A stretch of 64,000 nucleotides of DNA from Actomonas aquatica (lineage in GTDB: Bacteria > Verrucomicrobiota > Verrucomicrobiia > Opitutales > Opitutaceae). This document shows, piece after piece, positions 1 through 9,885 of this stretch. The notes below the pieces were generated by a model. It saw only the letters and a list, made by a program, of their open reading frames with translations. It was not told where the DNA came from and did no database searches. Made by a program: the position numbers and the translations under genes. Each line of letters opens with the position of its first letter. Positions within the stretch are counted from its first letter, which is position 1. The stretch spans positions 2,480,001-2,544,000 of the forward strand of contig NZ_CP139781.1 of assembly GCF_019679435.2 (NCBI RefSeq), given 5' to 3'.

Positions 1-12
1 TCCTGCTGCCGC

Positions 13-2232
13 TCAATACGACCAGCGGTAGCCGAGTCGTGCTGAGCGGCCTGCCCCCACCCGACCGGCCCGCACGAGCAGGTCTTCGTCCAACGCGTTC
101 TGCACCCGCAGCGAGAGATCGTGCCGTTGTTTACCGTCTCCGGTGCGCCATTGGTAACCCAATCCCAGCGCCAGGGTCACGTAACCCGGGTAATCCAACT
201 CGGCGTATCGAGTATCTTCATACCGCTGCACATACGACCCCATGTAAACGAGTGAGGTCGACGCGTTCCATCCCGCCAACGCCCCGTCCTGCCAAGCCAG
301 CCGCCCCGACAGCGCTCCCGTCCAACGCGGCACCCGCGCGATCGCGCGCCCTTCCTCCTGCGGCAGATCCGGCGAACGCTCCGTGATCGAGTCCGTAAAC
401 GCCACCTTGCCCTGCACCTGCCAAACACCGGCCGGCTTCAACCGCACATCCAGCGTCGCCCCCTGAAAACGTTCCCGCCCCGCCGCGATCAACTCCGGCT
501 GGGTCTGATCCGCATCCGCGATCGGATCGCGGTAGAGCGGGTTGCGCCGCGAGATGTTGCGGTTGACGAACGAAAACCCGTGCAGCGTGAAACTCAGCCG
601 CCGGTCCCAGCCCATGCCTTTCAACCCGGCCTCCACCCCGCCCGTGGTTTCGTTGCCCTGAATGTCTCCCGTGCGCCGGTCCACCCGCGTCGAAGGTTCA
701 AACGCCGTGCTGGTATTCGCATAAACCAGCAACCGTCCCGGCACCGCGATGACGTTGCCCCCCACGTGATAGGTCAGCTCGTGCGTCGTCGCCGACACCG
801 CCGGCTGCGGCGCATTGGGCGCCTCGTCCGTGAGTTCGAGATCCACGCGATCGTGGCGCAGGCCCGCCGTGAGCACGACCCGACCACTGCCGATCGCCGC
901 GCGCTCGCTAATCGCGTTGCCCCAATACCGCGTGACTTCCTCGCGGTCGTTGATGATGCGCCGATAACTCGCGGCACTCAGCGCCGGCCGAAACCAATCC
1001 GGCGCCGCCGGATCAAACCGCCGCACGCTCAAGGGCAACGCCGAGAGCTCCTCCGCGTCGAGGCCTCGCTGCAGACGCGAACTGTCGGCGCTGACCAACT
1101 CGGACGACACGAGCAGTTTGTGACTCACGTCGCCGACATCAAAACGCCAGGTCAGGTCACCATCCACCGCTAGCGCTCGCAGCGGCTGCGCAATATGCTG
1201 CGGCTGGCGCGTGCCGGCGAAGCGCCCCTGATCGAGCAGATAATCGCCCCGCGTAAACCGATCCTCCTCGAGCTCGCGCACCAAACCTTGCACCGACGCG
1301 CGCGTGCTCAGCGCCTTCGAGGTCTGGCCTTCGTATTGAAAACTGAAATTCGCCGTATGGCGCGACACCCCGGCGTTCGGTCCATACGTATGAAAATCCG
1401 CCATTGGCAGATAGGGGCCGAGCACCAGGCCGTTCGCCGATTCACGATAGCCGGGGACACCCGGCGACGGGTTGCCGTCGTAAGCCGCATAGTCGATCTG
1501 CCACAGGGTGCTGTGCGCCCGCGAGTGGCGCAGAGTCAGCGCGCCGCTCAACGTGAGATTATCGCGGTAGGCGAAGGCCTCCGACCCTTCCCGTCGCTCG
1601 TAGCTGAGCGCCACGCGTTGAAACACCTTCGTTTTGCCCCACTTCGCGACCGGTCCGCCCTTCTCCACCCGCACCCGCCAGATGTCGTCCGTGCTAGCGC
1701 TGGCATCCCAGCGCGTCATCGCCCGCCCCGGCGGCCGCGCCGTCATGTAGTTTTGGATGCCGCCCGGAGCCGCCCGACCCGTGACCGAGGTCAACGCGCC
1801 TTGAATCGTCTCCCGCCGCTTCACTTCCAACACCTCCGGAATGCCCGTCTGCACAAACGCGTTGCGCAGGCGCGGCGTCGGAAACCCGCGCAGGTTGAGC
1901 CGATCGGATCCGGTGGCCAAATCCGCCGCACTCGTCACCGCGATCTGCCCGAGCTCCGCCTCCACGTCGCTGCCCAGTTCGTCCTCCTCGTCGGCATCAA
2001 AGATCAGGTCATTGGAAAACGGCGGATCGCGTCGCTCCGCGTCCAGGTAGCCCATGCCGGTTTCGTCGAACGCGTCCTCCAACTCATCCGTGCGCACCTC
2101 AAATGCGTCCAGCGTCTGCACCGGTTCGCCCTCCTCGGGCGTAAGCGAAGCAGGCACTTGGGCAAATCCGGACTGCCAGACTGTGAAGGCACAGATCCAG
2201 ATCGTCCAGCGGGGTAGCATGGGGCCGAGCAT
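13..2232 (-). CDS. TonB-dependent outer-membrane receptor
   Basis: Outer-membrane beta-barrel transporter that would import a ligand using TonB energy. The protein (about 739 residues) starts with a hydrophobic signal peptide ([15 protein letters not shown]), then a plug domain with the typical pattern of a ligand-gated receptor ([23 protein letters not shown] at about residues 110-165), and a long barrel with alternating aromatic strands ending in an aromatic residue (GYRWSY), the usual signal for barrel assembly. The start is uncertain: GTG 2235, ATG 2232 or ATG 2220 all give a signal peptide and none has a clear ribosome site. It is divergent from the polyol dehydrogenase at 2348. The substrate cannot be told from sequence; the plug resembles siderophore-type receptors more than the BtuB at 36347. 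The family is certain, the substrate unknown. Confidence 0.88.
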   Translation of the reverse strand: MLGPMLPRWTIWICAFTVWQSGFAQVPASLTPEEGEPVQTLDAFEVRTDELEDAFDETGMGYLDAERRDPPFSNDLIFDADEEDELGSDVEAELGQIAVTSAADLATGSDRLNLRGFPTPRLRNAFVQTGIPEVLEVKRRETIQGALTSVTGRAAPGGIQNYMTARPPGRAMTRWDASASTDDIWRVRVEKGGPVAKWGKTKVFQRVALSYERREGSEAFAYRDNLTLSGALTLRHSRAHSTLWQIDYAAYDGNPSPGVPGYRESANGLVLGPYLPMADFHTYGPNAGVSRHTANFSFQYEGQTSKALSTRASVQGLVRELEEDRFTRGDYLLDQGRFAGTRQPQHIAQPLRALAVDGDLTWRFDVGDVSHKLLVSSELVSADSSRLQRGLDAEELSALPLSVRRFDPAAPDWFRPALSAASYRRIINDREEVTRYWGNAISERAAIGSGRVVLTAGLRHDRVDLELTDEAPNAPQPAVSATTHELTYHVGGNVIAVPGRLLVYANTSTAFEPSTRVDRRTGDIQGNETTGGVEAGLKGMGWDRRLSFTLHGFSFVNRNISRRNPLYRDPIADADQTQPELIAAGRERFQGATLDVRLKPAGVWQVQGKVAFTDSITERSPDLPQEEGRAIARVPRWTGALSGRLAWQDGALAGWNASTSLVYMGSYVQRYEDTRYAELDYPGYVTLALGLGYQWRTGDGKQRHDLSLRVQNALDEDLLVRAGRVGAGRSARLGYRWSY

Positions 2233-2347
2233 CACGCCGTTGACGCCTATTCCAAGCTTCAGGTTTCTCCGTCACCCGCAATTTGCGCTGCTATTTGACT
2301 GCTTCCGGGATCGACCCGACCGACCGTTTCGACGATCAATATCACTC

Positions 2348-3379
2348 ATGCAAGCACTGGTCCTGGAACGTCAAAACGAACTCTCCCTCCGCGATATCGA
2401 CATCGTTGAAGAACTCGGTCCGCACGATGTGCGCATCGACGTCAAAACGGTCGGCGTTTGCGGCAGCGACGTCCACTACTACACCCACGGTCGCATCGGC
2501 CCCTTCGTGGTTGATGCCCCCATGGTGCTCGGTCACGAGGCCGCCGGCGTGATCGCCGAGGTCGGCTCGGCCGTCACGCACCTCGCCGTCGGCGACCGGG
2601 TGTGCATGGAGCCGGGCATTCCCAATCCCCGCGGCCGCGCCACCCAACTCGGGCTCTACAACCTCGACCCCGACGTGCGCTTCTGGGCGACCCCACCCAT
2701 CCACGGCGTGCTGCGCCCCTCCGTCGTCCACCCGGCCCAGTTCACCTTCAAAGTGCCGGATAACGTAAGCCTCGGCGAAGCCGCCCTTGTTGAACCTCTC
2801 GCCGTCGGCATGCACGCCGCCACCAAAGCCAAGGTAAAACCCGGTGACGTCGCCGTCGTGCTGGGCGCCGGCACCATCGGCATCGTCACCGCCCTCAGCG
2901 CTCTCGCCGCCGGTTGCAGCCGCGTCTTCATCACCGACGTCGCCCAACCCAAACTCGACCTCGCCGCCACCCTCGGCGCCATCACTCCGGTCAACATCGC
3001 CACAGAGAATCTGGCCGACGTCATCAACGCCGCCACGGCCGGTTGGGGCGCCGACATCGTGCTCGAAGCCAGCGGCAACGCCAAAGCCGCCGCCTCCGTC
3101 TTCGACGTGCTCTGCCCGGGTGGTTGCGTGGTTTACATCGGCATGCCCGGCGGTCCCATCGCCTACGATGTCGTCGCCGCGCAAATCAAGGAAGCGCGCG
3201 TCGAACACGTCTTCCGCTACGCCCATGTCTACCCGCGCTGTCTCGCGCTCATGGGCAGCGGCCAACTCAACGTGAAACCCCTCATCACCGAGACCTACGC
3301 CTTCGCCGACAGCATCGCCGCCTTCGACTACGCCAAGGCCCCCAAGCCCACCTCAGTGAAGGTGCAAATCGAGCTGTAA
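2348..3379 (+). CDS. Zinc-dependent polyol (sorbitol/xylitol) dehydrogenase
   Basis: Medium-chain NAD-dependent dehydrogenase, probably oxidising sorbitol, xylitol or a related polyol to the ketose in the cytoplasm. The 343-residue length fits the family. Catalytic zinc ligands are visible as C38 in VCGSDVHYY and H63-E64 in GHEAAG, and the Rossmann dinucleotide motif GAGTIG is near residue 172. The structural zinc loop of yeast-type alcohol dehydrogenases is absent, replaced by a segment around EPGIPNPRG, as in the sorbitol dehydrogenase branch. ATG 2348 was chosen because the frame upstream is shared with antisense receptor sequence and this Met begins the family's usual N-terminus. No sugar operon surrounds it, so the true substrate is inferred only. 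Confidence 0.88.
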   Translation: MQALVLERQNELSLRDIDIVEELGPHDVRIDVKTVGVCGSDVHYYTHGRIGPFVVDAPMVLGHEAAGVIAEVGSAVTHLAVGDRVCMEPGIPNPRGRATQLGLYNLDPDVRFWATPPIHGVLRPSVVHPAQFTFKVPDNVSLGEAALVEPLAVGMHAATKAKVKPGDVAVVLGAGTIGIVTALSALAAGCSRVFITDVAQPKLDLAATLGAITPVNIATENLADVINAATAGWGADIVLEASGNAKAAASVFDVLCPGGCVVYIGMPGGPIAYDVVAAQIKEARVEHVFRYAHVYPRCLALMGSGQLNVKPLITETYAFADSIAAFDYAKAPKPTSVKVQIEL

Positions 3380-3707
3380 CAGGTTTTCTGTTACAAAAAG
3401 CAACAGAGGGGAACAGCACCGTCAGCCAGTTGGTTTTTAACCACGGATGACCACGGATAGCTTCGCCTACCGGCTACGCACCGAAGTGCGTGGGCTCGGG
3501 GAGCGGCTCTATTCCTCCCTGTTTCCTTTTGTAAGATTTTTCAGGTAGCGACTCCACCAGCCGACGCACTGCTCTTGGAAGAAGCCGCGAGACCCATGGC
3601 GCGTTCACAACTGTTTTCGGCTCAATAGCTAACTTTGTTACTGCGATCGTCGCCTCCAAGCAATTCGATCCGGCCACTGGCCCCCAATTCTAAGTCGCTA
3701 CCCCGCC
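3380..3707. repeat. Intergenic region with two dispersed repeat types
   Basis: No gene is supported here. It holds a copy of a repeat in minus orientation (3389-3417) and one in plus orientation (3510-3545, core CTGTTTCCTTTTGTAA), related to copies beyond the next gene at 5373-5450. Between them, 3428-3485 is a diverged copy of the element found again at 32981-33039, beginning AGTTGG, a T run and AACCACG. The region marks the left edge of the low-GC island gene at 3708. Confidence 0.6.
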
Positions 3708-5243
3708 ATGAATATTGCCAAAGCCGTCGAGATTTGCAGCACGAGCCTGATCCTCAAGCGCATCGCGAGCGCCTATGTCATCGACTACCGAAATCTGACC
3801 GATGACGAACTAAAGGCAGCTCTGATTAAAACAGCCCCCCAATACTATTACCCTGCCAATCTATCCGTTGCCATCAACGACGTCTTCCATACCGGCGATC
3901 GGCAGCATCGCATTTTGGGTCGGGTCATCCTCAAAGAAATCCTCCTCAATCAGGATGGATTCATCTCCTGCGAAAAGGAGACATTCGAGTCGGTCGTAGC
4001 TTACGAACAGACGATCATTGATGCCGCGAACGAGAGTCTCCTCCAAAACGCCGCCGCCAGAAGCGATCATCTCGACTTGTTCAAATTCGTTGTCGAAACC
4101 GCGTGGCTCCAAAACGCCGACATCTCCGTCGACGAATTCAACCTCATCGAAAAACTTCGTGTGCGGATGAAACTGACGGAAAGGGAACACCGCGTGGTGG
4201 AAGCTTCGCTCAACCGCTTTCCCAAACCAAACAACGAACTCCACACTCGCACTGAAGTCGAAGAAACTCGCCGCCTCCTTCAGAGCAAAGGACTCCTTTT
4301 CTCGATTCGAAACGAGGACGGGACGGACTTCGATGTCGTCCCTGACGAGATCGCCGGTCAGCTCCGCCAGATCTTCGGAATTCGTCTAAAGCGCCACGGG
4401 TATGACGAACTGCTCAACTACAAAGCGGTGCGCTCCAAGAGCTATCTCACCACCGTGCTTCAGAAGTCCGAAATTGATCTGAACAAGGGGCTCTCACTAC
4501 CGAATCTGCAACACCTCGTCCAAGCTCACATTCGCCCCGAAGTTCTGCTCGGCGGTCTGACTCCCAGAGACGGACTTGAGCTTGAAACGCTCAAAAAATG
4601 GTGCGCAGAGCTCTCGTTGATGGTGTCCGGTTCGAAGGCAGAGATCATCGAGCGAATCATTGAATTCTACGATGGACTACTGGTGCGCACAGAGACGGAG
4701 GGCGACCCGCGAGCAATCTGGTATGAGCATTTCGAAAAACTAGCCGCTAGGGACCTCCATTTTCTCCGCAGCCAGCAACTCATCGAAAAAGACATCGAGT
4801 GCGAATCACACTTCGAGGATGCAACCGACTTCTTGTTTCAGAAGAGGCTGCTCCACAAGCCACTGAAGCTAATCGGATCGGCCCATGCTGACGGTGTGCT
4901 TTCTTTTCGGGACAAGGTCATCGTTTGGGACAACAAATCGAAAGAAAGTCCGGTCCATCTGAAAGACCACCTTCGTCAGTTTGAAACCTACATCCGTAAT
5001 TCTGAAAGACCCGTCGCTGGCTTTTGGGTGATCGGCCCAGACTTCACGACTGAATCCCAATCCCTCGCGATGCAGTTTACCGTCGACTGTGGTGCGACCA
5101 TCACGCTGGTGAAAGCCTGCGACCTCAAACACATCGCTGAGGCATGGGCCAAGCGGAACGAGAAGAAATCGGAAGAACCTTTCCCCCTCGGCTACCTTAT
5201 ACAACCGGGTTTGATGAACCCTGCGTTGATTGTGATAAACTAA
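3708..5243 (+). CDS. Lone SAP-domain protein with putative PD-(D/E)XK nuclease core
   Basis: Function not known; probably a DNA-acting enzyme. Seen directly: 511 residues, no signal peptide, markedly lower GC and different codon use from the neighbours. Around residues 125-170 a helical, acidic segment (ADISVDEFNLIEKLR) resembles a TerB-like domain. Residues about 290-325 form a SAP-type helix-turn-helix (LETLKKWCAEL then GSKAEIIERIIEFYD), a DNA-binding module. Residues 395-410 give D395, then D408-N409-K410 at the end of a hydrophobic strand (VIVWDNK), matching the D-Xn-(D/E)XK pattern of restriction-endonuclease-like folds, followed by an amphipathic helix (HLRQFETYI). It stands alone between short repeats, which suggests acquisition by transfer. 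A role in defence or DNA repair is inference; the nuclease call is moderate confidence. Confidence 0.7.
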   Translation: MNIAKAVEICSTSLILKRIASAYVIDYRNLTDDELKAALIKTAPQYYYPANLSVAINDVFHTGDRQHRILGRVILKEILLNQDGFISCEKETFESVVAYEQTIIDAANESLLQNAAARSDHLDLFKFVVETAWLQNADISVDEFNLIEKLRVRMKLTEREHRVVEASLNRFPKPNNELHTRTEVEETRRLLQSKGLLFSIRNEDGTDFDVVPDEIAGQLRQIFGIRLKRHGYDELLNYKAVRSKSYLTTVLQKSEIDLNKGLSLPNLQHLVQAHIRPEVLLGGLTPRDGLELETLKKWCAELSLMVSGSKAEIIERIIEFYDGLLVRTETEGDPRAIWYEHFEKLAARDLHFLRSQQLIEKDIECESHFEDATDFLFQKRLLHKPLKLIGSAHADGVLSFRDKVIVWDNKSKESPVHLKDHLRQFETYIRNSERPVAGFWVIGPDFTTESQSLAMQFTVDCGATITLVKACDLKHIAEAWAKRNEKKSEEPFPLGYLIQPGLMNPALIVIN

Positions 5244-5465
5244 CCAGCAAGGGCACGGGATGGTTCGTAACCTGGAAACCCAGCCTGGCGTCACTTCCCC
5301 AGTCACCTCACCACTTCCTGCTCAGCGGTGAGCTGCCCCTAGGGGGGAACCAGTGCAGGCTGAAGGCTTCGCGCTCTTCGTTTCCTTCTGTAAGAAAATC
5401 AGCTGCCTCCCGGCCTCTGTTAACCTCCGTTTCCTCCTGTAAATTTTCCAACCAAGTGGCCGGTG
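5244..5465. repeat. Intergenic repeats at the right edge of the island gene
   Basis: Two copies of the same short repeat seen left of the island gene lie here in plus orientation: 5373-5400 (core CGTTTCCTTCTGTAAG) and 5414-5450 (core CCTCCGTTTCCTCCTGTAAA). No open frame of its own and no clear T-tailed terminator is seen. Confidence 0.55.
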
Positions 5466-6239
5466 TCACTCCGCCAGCCACCGCACCGCTTCCTGCGCGG
5501 CGGTGAGGCCCATCGCCCCCGTCACCCAGACCGCCGTGCCGAAGCCACTGGCGCAGTCGAGCTTCAGGTTGCTCCCTGGCTCGGCTTCCGTGCTGCAGGT
5601 GCCGTCCGCCCAAGGGTAAACCGGCTTCTCTGCCGACCACACACAACGCACGCCGTAGCGATTGCCTTCCCCGCGCGCGAAGCCGTGGTCTTTGCGCAGT
5701 TTGCGCCGCACCATCTTCAGCAGCTCGTCGCCGCCCGCTTCGCCCAAGTCACCCACGCGCAGCTGCGCGGCGTCACGTTTGCCGCCTGCCCCGCCCACGG
5801 TCACACACCGCTTGCCCAGACGGACGCAGGCCGCGATGAGATCGGCTTTGTTGGTCGTGCCGTCGATGGCATCGACCACGATGTCGAATTCCGGCGCCAA
5901 CAGACGGTCGGCGTTGCTGGCCGTGATGTATTCACTCACCGGTGACACGACGCAGCTCGGATTGATCAACCGCACACGCTCCGCCAACGCCTCCACTTTC
6001 GGACGGCCGAGATTGCCGTCCAGCGCCGGGAGCTGGCGGTTGGTGTTGGTGATGCACAGGTCGTCGAGGTCGATGAGCGTGAGGTGTCCCACGCCGCTGC
6101 GCGCCAGGCCTTCCACCGTCCACGAGCCGACGCCTCCCACGCCAATCACCACGACATGCGCAGCCTGCAAACGCTCAAGCGCCGCCGCCCCAAAGAGACG
6201 GCCCACGCCGCCGAAACGATCCGCGTAATCCGAGTTCAT
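5466..6239 (-). CDS. tcdA: tRNA threonylcarbamoyladenosine dehydratase
   Basis: E1-like ThiF/HesA-fold enzyme that uses ATP to cyclise the t6A37 modification of ANN-decoding tRNAs to ct6A. The 257 residues carry the nucleotide-binding glycine motif VIGVGGVGS (about residues 31-39), the following aspartate strand (LIDLDDLCITNTNRQ) and the family signature RFGGVGRLFG near the N-terminus, characteristic of the YgdL/TcdA branch rather than ThiF or MoeB. DAIDGTTNK at about 120 fits the catalytic region. A Cys (DGTCSTEAEPGSN, DCASGFGT) cluster near the C-terminus also fits. Single gene; its upstream side carries a palindromic repeat (6254-6302). Confidence 0.92.
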   Translation of the reverse strand: MNSDYADRFGGVGRLFGAAALERLQAAHVVVIGVGGVGSWTVEGLARSGVGHLTLIDLDDLCITNTNRQLPALDGNLGRPKVEALAERVRLINPSCVVSPVSEYITASNADRLLAPEFDIVVDAIDGTTNKADLIAACVRLGKRCVTVGGAGGKRDAAQLRVGDLGEAGGDELLKMVRRKLRKDHGFARGEGNRYGVRCVWSAEKPVYPWADGTCSTEAEPGSNLKLDCASGFGTAVWVTGAMGLTAAQEAVRWLAE

Positions 6240-6253
6240 TGATTTCGTTGGGT

Positions 6254-6302
6254 TGTAGCCGGCCTCGGTGAGGCCGGACCGGGGTCAGCGCCCCCGGCTA
6301 CA
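6254..6302. repeat. REP-like cloverleaf palindrome
   Basis: Outer arms TGTAGCCGG (6254-6262) and CCGGCTACA (6294-6302) are perfectly complementary and enclose two smaller hairpins (GGCCTC/GAGGCC and GGGG..CCCC). A similar two-hairpin element is at 56092-56136 and a shorter one at 57326-57356, so this is a dispersed family. It lies between the convergent ends or starts of tcdA and the channel gene. Confidence 0.7.
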
Positions 6303-6315
6303 GTTGGCCGGGTTT

Positions 6316-7599
6316 TCATTCGACGTCGCGACGGGCGGTGCTGAGCGCCGAGAGGCTATCACTGAAATCCGCGCCACTCGGTTGCTGATACACTTCGAGA
6401 TCAAACACCTTCGCGACCGCAAAGAGGTGATCAAAAATGTCGGCCTGAATGCCTTCGTAAACCGCCCACGCCGTGTTGTTGGCGAAGCAATAGATCTCCA
6501 ACGGCAGGCCGTGCGGCGTCGGCTGGAGCTGACGCACCAGCAGCGTTTTGCCCGTGTCCACACTCGGATGCGTTTTGAGGTAGTTGAGGCAATACGCGCG
6601 GAACGTGCCGATGTTCGTCAGACGCCGACCATTGCCGAGCACGTTGGCTTCGTCGCCAAGCTTCTCGTTGTCGGCCGCAATCTCCTGCCGCTTGCGGTCG
6701 AGGTGCTCCCGCACGTGGCCGATCTTCGACCAGCGTTCCAATTGCTCCGGGTTGGCGAAGCCGATCGAGCTGATGTCGAAGAAAATCGAGCGCTTGATGC
6801 GGCGGCCACCGGAGTCCGACATGCCGCGCCAGTTGCGGAAGGAGTCCGAGATGAGACTGTAGGCCGGGATCGTCGTGATCGTCTTGTCCCAGTTCTGCAC
6901 CTTCACCGTGGTGAGCGCGACGTCGATCACATCACCGTCCGCCCCGGCCTTCGGCATCTCGATCCAGTCCCCCACGCGCACCATGTCGTTGGCCGAAATC
7001 TGGATCCCCGCCACGAAGCCGAGGATGGCATCTTTGAAGACCAACAACAGCACCGCCGTGACCGCGCCCAGGCCGGAGAAAAGCAACACCGGCGATTTAT
7101 TGAGCACGACGGCCAGGATGAAGATCACGCCCACCACCACGGCGGTGAGTTTGATCGCCTGCACAAACCCTTTAACCGGCACGCCTTTGCGCGCTTTGCG
7201 TTTCTCGATTGCGATCTGGATGCCATTCAGCAGCGCAAACAACACCCCCAGCCAAATGCAGATCAGGTAGATCGTCACGATGCCGTGCACCACCGCCGAT
7301 AGCAGCGGCTCGTTGCCCAACACACTCGGACCAAAGGTATTGATCACAATCGCCGGCGCGAGGTGCGAGAGGCGCGTGAAGACCCCCGTCTCCTGCAATT
7401 GATCGTCCCAGGTGAAACGCGTGCGCTTCACCACCACGTGCACGACGTTCAGGATGACGCGCTTGGCGAGCACGTTGATCAGCACCGCCAGCAGCGCGAG
7501 CAACGTGAAACCGACCGCGGTCGTGATGACCTCACTCCAATAGTCGGAGAACTTGTGGGCCTCCAAAAAGGTCTGCAGGGATTCGAGAAGTGGGTTCAT
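6316..7599 (-). CDS. ybdG: MscS-family mechanosensitive channel, YbdG (MscM) type
   Basis: Inner-membrane channel of the MscS superfamily that would release solutes on osmotic downshift. The 427-residue protein has about five membrane segments in its first 190 residues, including the pore-lining helix (SGLGAVTAVLLLVFKDAILGF region), then the MscS beta domain with VRVGDWIEMP. The segment FRNWRGMSDSGGRRIKRS matches the insertion typical of the YbdG branch. Length and architecture fit YbdG (about 415 residues) rather than the shorter MscS. It is followed 34 bases upstream by the end of the glycoside-hydrolase-like gene on the same strand. The superfamily is certain; the YbdG assignment is probable. 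Confidence 0.88.
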   Translation of the reverse strand: MNPLLESLQTFLEAHKFSDYWSEVITTAVGFTLLALLAVLINVLAKRVILNVVHVVVKRTRFTWDDQLQETGVFTRLSHLAPAIVINTFGPSVLGNEPLLSAVVHGIVTIYLICIWLGVLFALLNGIQIAIEKRKARKGVPVKGFVQAIKLTAVVVGVIFILAVVLNKSPVLLFSGLGAVTAVLLLVFKDAILGFVAGIQISANDMVRVGDWIEMPKAGADGDVIDVALTTVKVQNWDKTITTIPAYSLISDSFRNWRGMSDSGGRRIKRSIFFDISSIGFANPEQLERWSKIGHVREHLDRKRQEIAADNEKLGDEANVLGNGRRLTNIGTFRAYCLNYLKTHPSVDTGKTLLVRQLQPTPHGLPLEIYCFANNTAWAVYEGIQADIFDHLFAVAKVFDLEVYQQPSGADFSDSLSALSTARRDVE

Positions 7600-7633
7600 G
7601 AATCGGCCAGCGAAGGCCAGCCCACCCGCCTCG

Positions 7634-9814
7634 TCAATCCACCGCCGTCGCTTTGGGTGTCGGCACCGCTTCGCGCGCCACCGTCACATCGGCCGCCACT
7701 TCATCGCGAATCAGCGCCCAGTGAAACAGGTTGTCGTCGTTGGCCGTGAAGACGTTGTGGTTGTAGTGCGTCAGCCGCATGTCGCGGTAAAGCGGTCGCG
7801 TGATGTCGATCACCTCATCCCACGCCACGAGCGCTCGACCGAGTTCCCGCACCGCTTCCTCCTGCCGCGCGCTTTCACCGGTGCGCCGGTAAGTCGCCAG
7901 CGCCACCGCTCCCCGCAGCTTCGCCGCCAGATGCCGCCCGAGCCACGCCCAGGTTTGGATGTCTGCCACTTCGAAACGCAGAGACGCGTTGGCGCTCGTG
8001 TCGATCCACTCCACCAAACGCAACGCCTCCGCACAGTCGCGTTCCAGCATGTCGGCCAGAATCGGCGGCGTGATCCGTCCCGCCCCAAATCCACCGCCCG
8101 CCAACGTCGTCTCCACGTAGTCGCGCACGGACACATACTCCGACGCCATCGTGCCCTGGTTGATCAACGCATCCACGCCGATGTAGCGCGTGTAGTCGCC
8201 CTGCAAGGCCAGGAATCCCTCGCTGTAGAGCGTAAAGTCCCAACGCGATTCGTAGAGCGATGCGAGTCGGAGCTGCGTCGACGACGCCAGCGACATCGCC
8301 GCCAGCAGATTGCGCCCCGCCACCCCATATCGCCGCTCATACTCCGCCGCAAACACCGCATCCGGCGTCTCTGGGTTGTAGAGCAGCCGCCCCCAAAGTT
8401 TGTAGAACAGCCACTGCCGCTCGAACGCCCAGGTCCAGTCGACCGGCTCGTCCACCGCCGTGAAATAATCCAGCGCCGGGATGTAGCACTCCGAGCCCAC
8501 AAAATAGCCACCCGCATACGCCGCCTGTCCGTTCAGCGCGATGTGTTGCCGAATGAACTCCGGCACGCCCCAACGCAGCGCAAAGAAGTCCTCGTTGCGC
8601 GCCTGCCACGTGACCCGGTAGTTGCTCGGCACCGGATCGAAGTAGGTGTCGCCGAGCTTGCCGCCGTGCACCTTCTCGAGCTTCGGCGTCGAATGGGCGT
8701 GCGACCAGTTGAACTTCATCTCCACCCAAATCGGTCCCTCAAACGTATCGCCCAATCGTTCCATCGCCTCGCGCGTCACGACTTCGACGTTCTTCGAGGT
8801 GCTGCCACCCGAATCGAGGTTGGCGGAAAACGGCACGCGGTGGATTAACTTCACCGGCCGCTCCGCCGTCACCTCCTGCATGCCCGCGATGATCACGTCG
8901 TCCATCCACTGCTGCCGCTCCAGCGGCGTCATGCCCGCCATGCCTTCGCCGTGCGAAAGCCCAATCCCGTCGAGATCCGGATACTCCGTCAGCACCTGTT
9001 TCACACTCTCGCGCAGGTAACGTCGCACCAACTCCGCCCGCTCACCTTCAACGTAGTAGTAGGGATAAAAATTGTCCTCCGCCAACCCGTGCGCCTCCGC
9101 CAATTCCCGACTCACAAAAATGCTCCAATGCACGATGTAGGTGTCGAGTCCGCGGTCCTTCGCCATCGCGAAAATCTGTCGGTAAAGCCCCTGCCATTCC
9201 GCAAACTCCGCCTCCGTCCAGGGACTCGCCTCCGGAAAACTCCGCGGCCGCACCATGAAGGTGTAGGGGTGCATGTTCCACAGGCTGATGGCGTTAAAAC
9301 GGTTATCCACCATCATGTCCAAAAACGCCGCCCAATACGCCGGGTCCTTCGCCGTCTCGATGTGCTGATCGAGTGCCGAGCTCGGCCGGTAGGTCTCCCA
9401 TGGCAGGTTAAACTTGATGCCTCGAAACGCCTGATCGGGTTTCTCCGCCTGAGCCGCGACGTCGCCCAACGCCGTGCCGTTCTGCAAAGCCTCCACCAAC
9501 GCCAACGCGCCATACACCATACCGAGTCCGTCGCCGCCATAGATCGTGATGACCTTGTCCTCTGGCAGGATCTCAAACGCTTCCTTGCGCAAGCGGGTCG
9601 GATGCGTCGCGAGGCTGATGAGAAAATCATACTCGCCCGACTCCGCGACCACCTCGTGCCCCGCCGCCGCCAGCGCCGCCGTCAACCGCGCCACCGCGTA
9701 GGCACTCGTGCGTTGTGTATCATCCGGGACAATACGCACCACGTCGGCCCGCAACACCGGCGCGAGCACGAGGACAACCAACAGAGCAAAAGCAGGGAAA
9801 CGACGATTCAGCAT
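7634..9814 (-). CDS. Secreted glycoside-hydrolase-like protein
   Basis: Probable periplasmic or secreted carbohydrate-active enzyme; no exact family is recognised. From ATG 9814 the 726-residue product begins with a clear signal peptide (MLNRRFPAFALLVVLVLAP, cleavage near ADV). The open frame extends a further 109 codons upstream, but that part is Gly/Arg-rich shadow sequence of the adjacent nadR gene, so 9814 is chosen. Residues about 25-110 look like the small N-terminal alpha/beta domain seen before TIM barrels in GH20/GH67-type enzymes (AGHEVVAES, YGALALVEAL). The central part has barrel-like strands (RGIKFNLPWETYRP, GIGLSHGEG, PVKLIHRVPF) and many aromatics; the C-terminal 200 residues are helical. 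The next gene upstream is nadR, 71 bases away. Substrate unknown. Confidence 0.65.
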   Translation of the reverse strand: MLNRRFPAFALLVVLVLAPVLRADVVRIVPDDTQRTSAYAVARLTAALAAAGHEVVAESGEYDFLISLATHPTRLRKEAFEILPEDKVITIYGGDGLGMVYGALALVEALQNGTALGDVAAQAEKPDQAFRGIKFNLPWETYRPSSALDQHIETAKDPAYWAAFLDMMVDNRFNAISLWNMHPYTFMVRPRSFPEASPWTEAEFAEWQGLYRQIFAMAKDRGLDTYIVHWSIFVSRELAEAHGLAEDNFYPYYYVEGERAELVRRYLRESVKQVLTEYPDLDGIGLSHGEGMAGMTPLERQQWMDDVIIAGMQEVTAERPVKLIHRVPFSANLDSGGSTSKNVEVVTREAMERLGDTFEGPIWVEMKFNWSHAHSTPKLEKVHGGKLGDTYFDPVPSNYRVTWQARNEDFFALRWGVPEFIRQHIALNGQAAYAGGYFVGSECYIPALDYFTAVDEPVDWTWAFERQWLFYKLWGRLLYNPETPDAVFAAEYERRYGVAGRNLLAAMSLASSTQLRLASLYESRWDFTLYSEGFLALQGDYTRYIGVDALINQGTMASEYVSVRDYVETTLAGGGFGAGRITPPILADMLERDCAEALRLVEWIDTSANASLRFEVADIQTWAWLGRHLAAKLRGAVALATYRRTGESARQEEAVRELGRALVAWDEVIDITRPLYRDMRLTHYNHNVFTANDDNLFHWALIRDEVAADVTVAREAVPTPKATAVD

Positions 9815-9885
9815 AGCGGGGAAAACGGGGTTGCGACCACCCCACCAAAAACCCGCGTCCGCCGCCATCCCCAACGCGCTGAACG

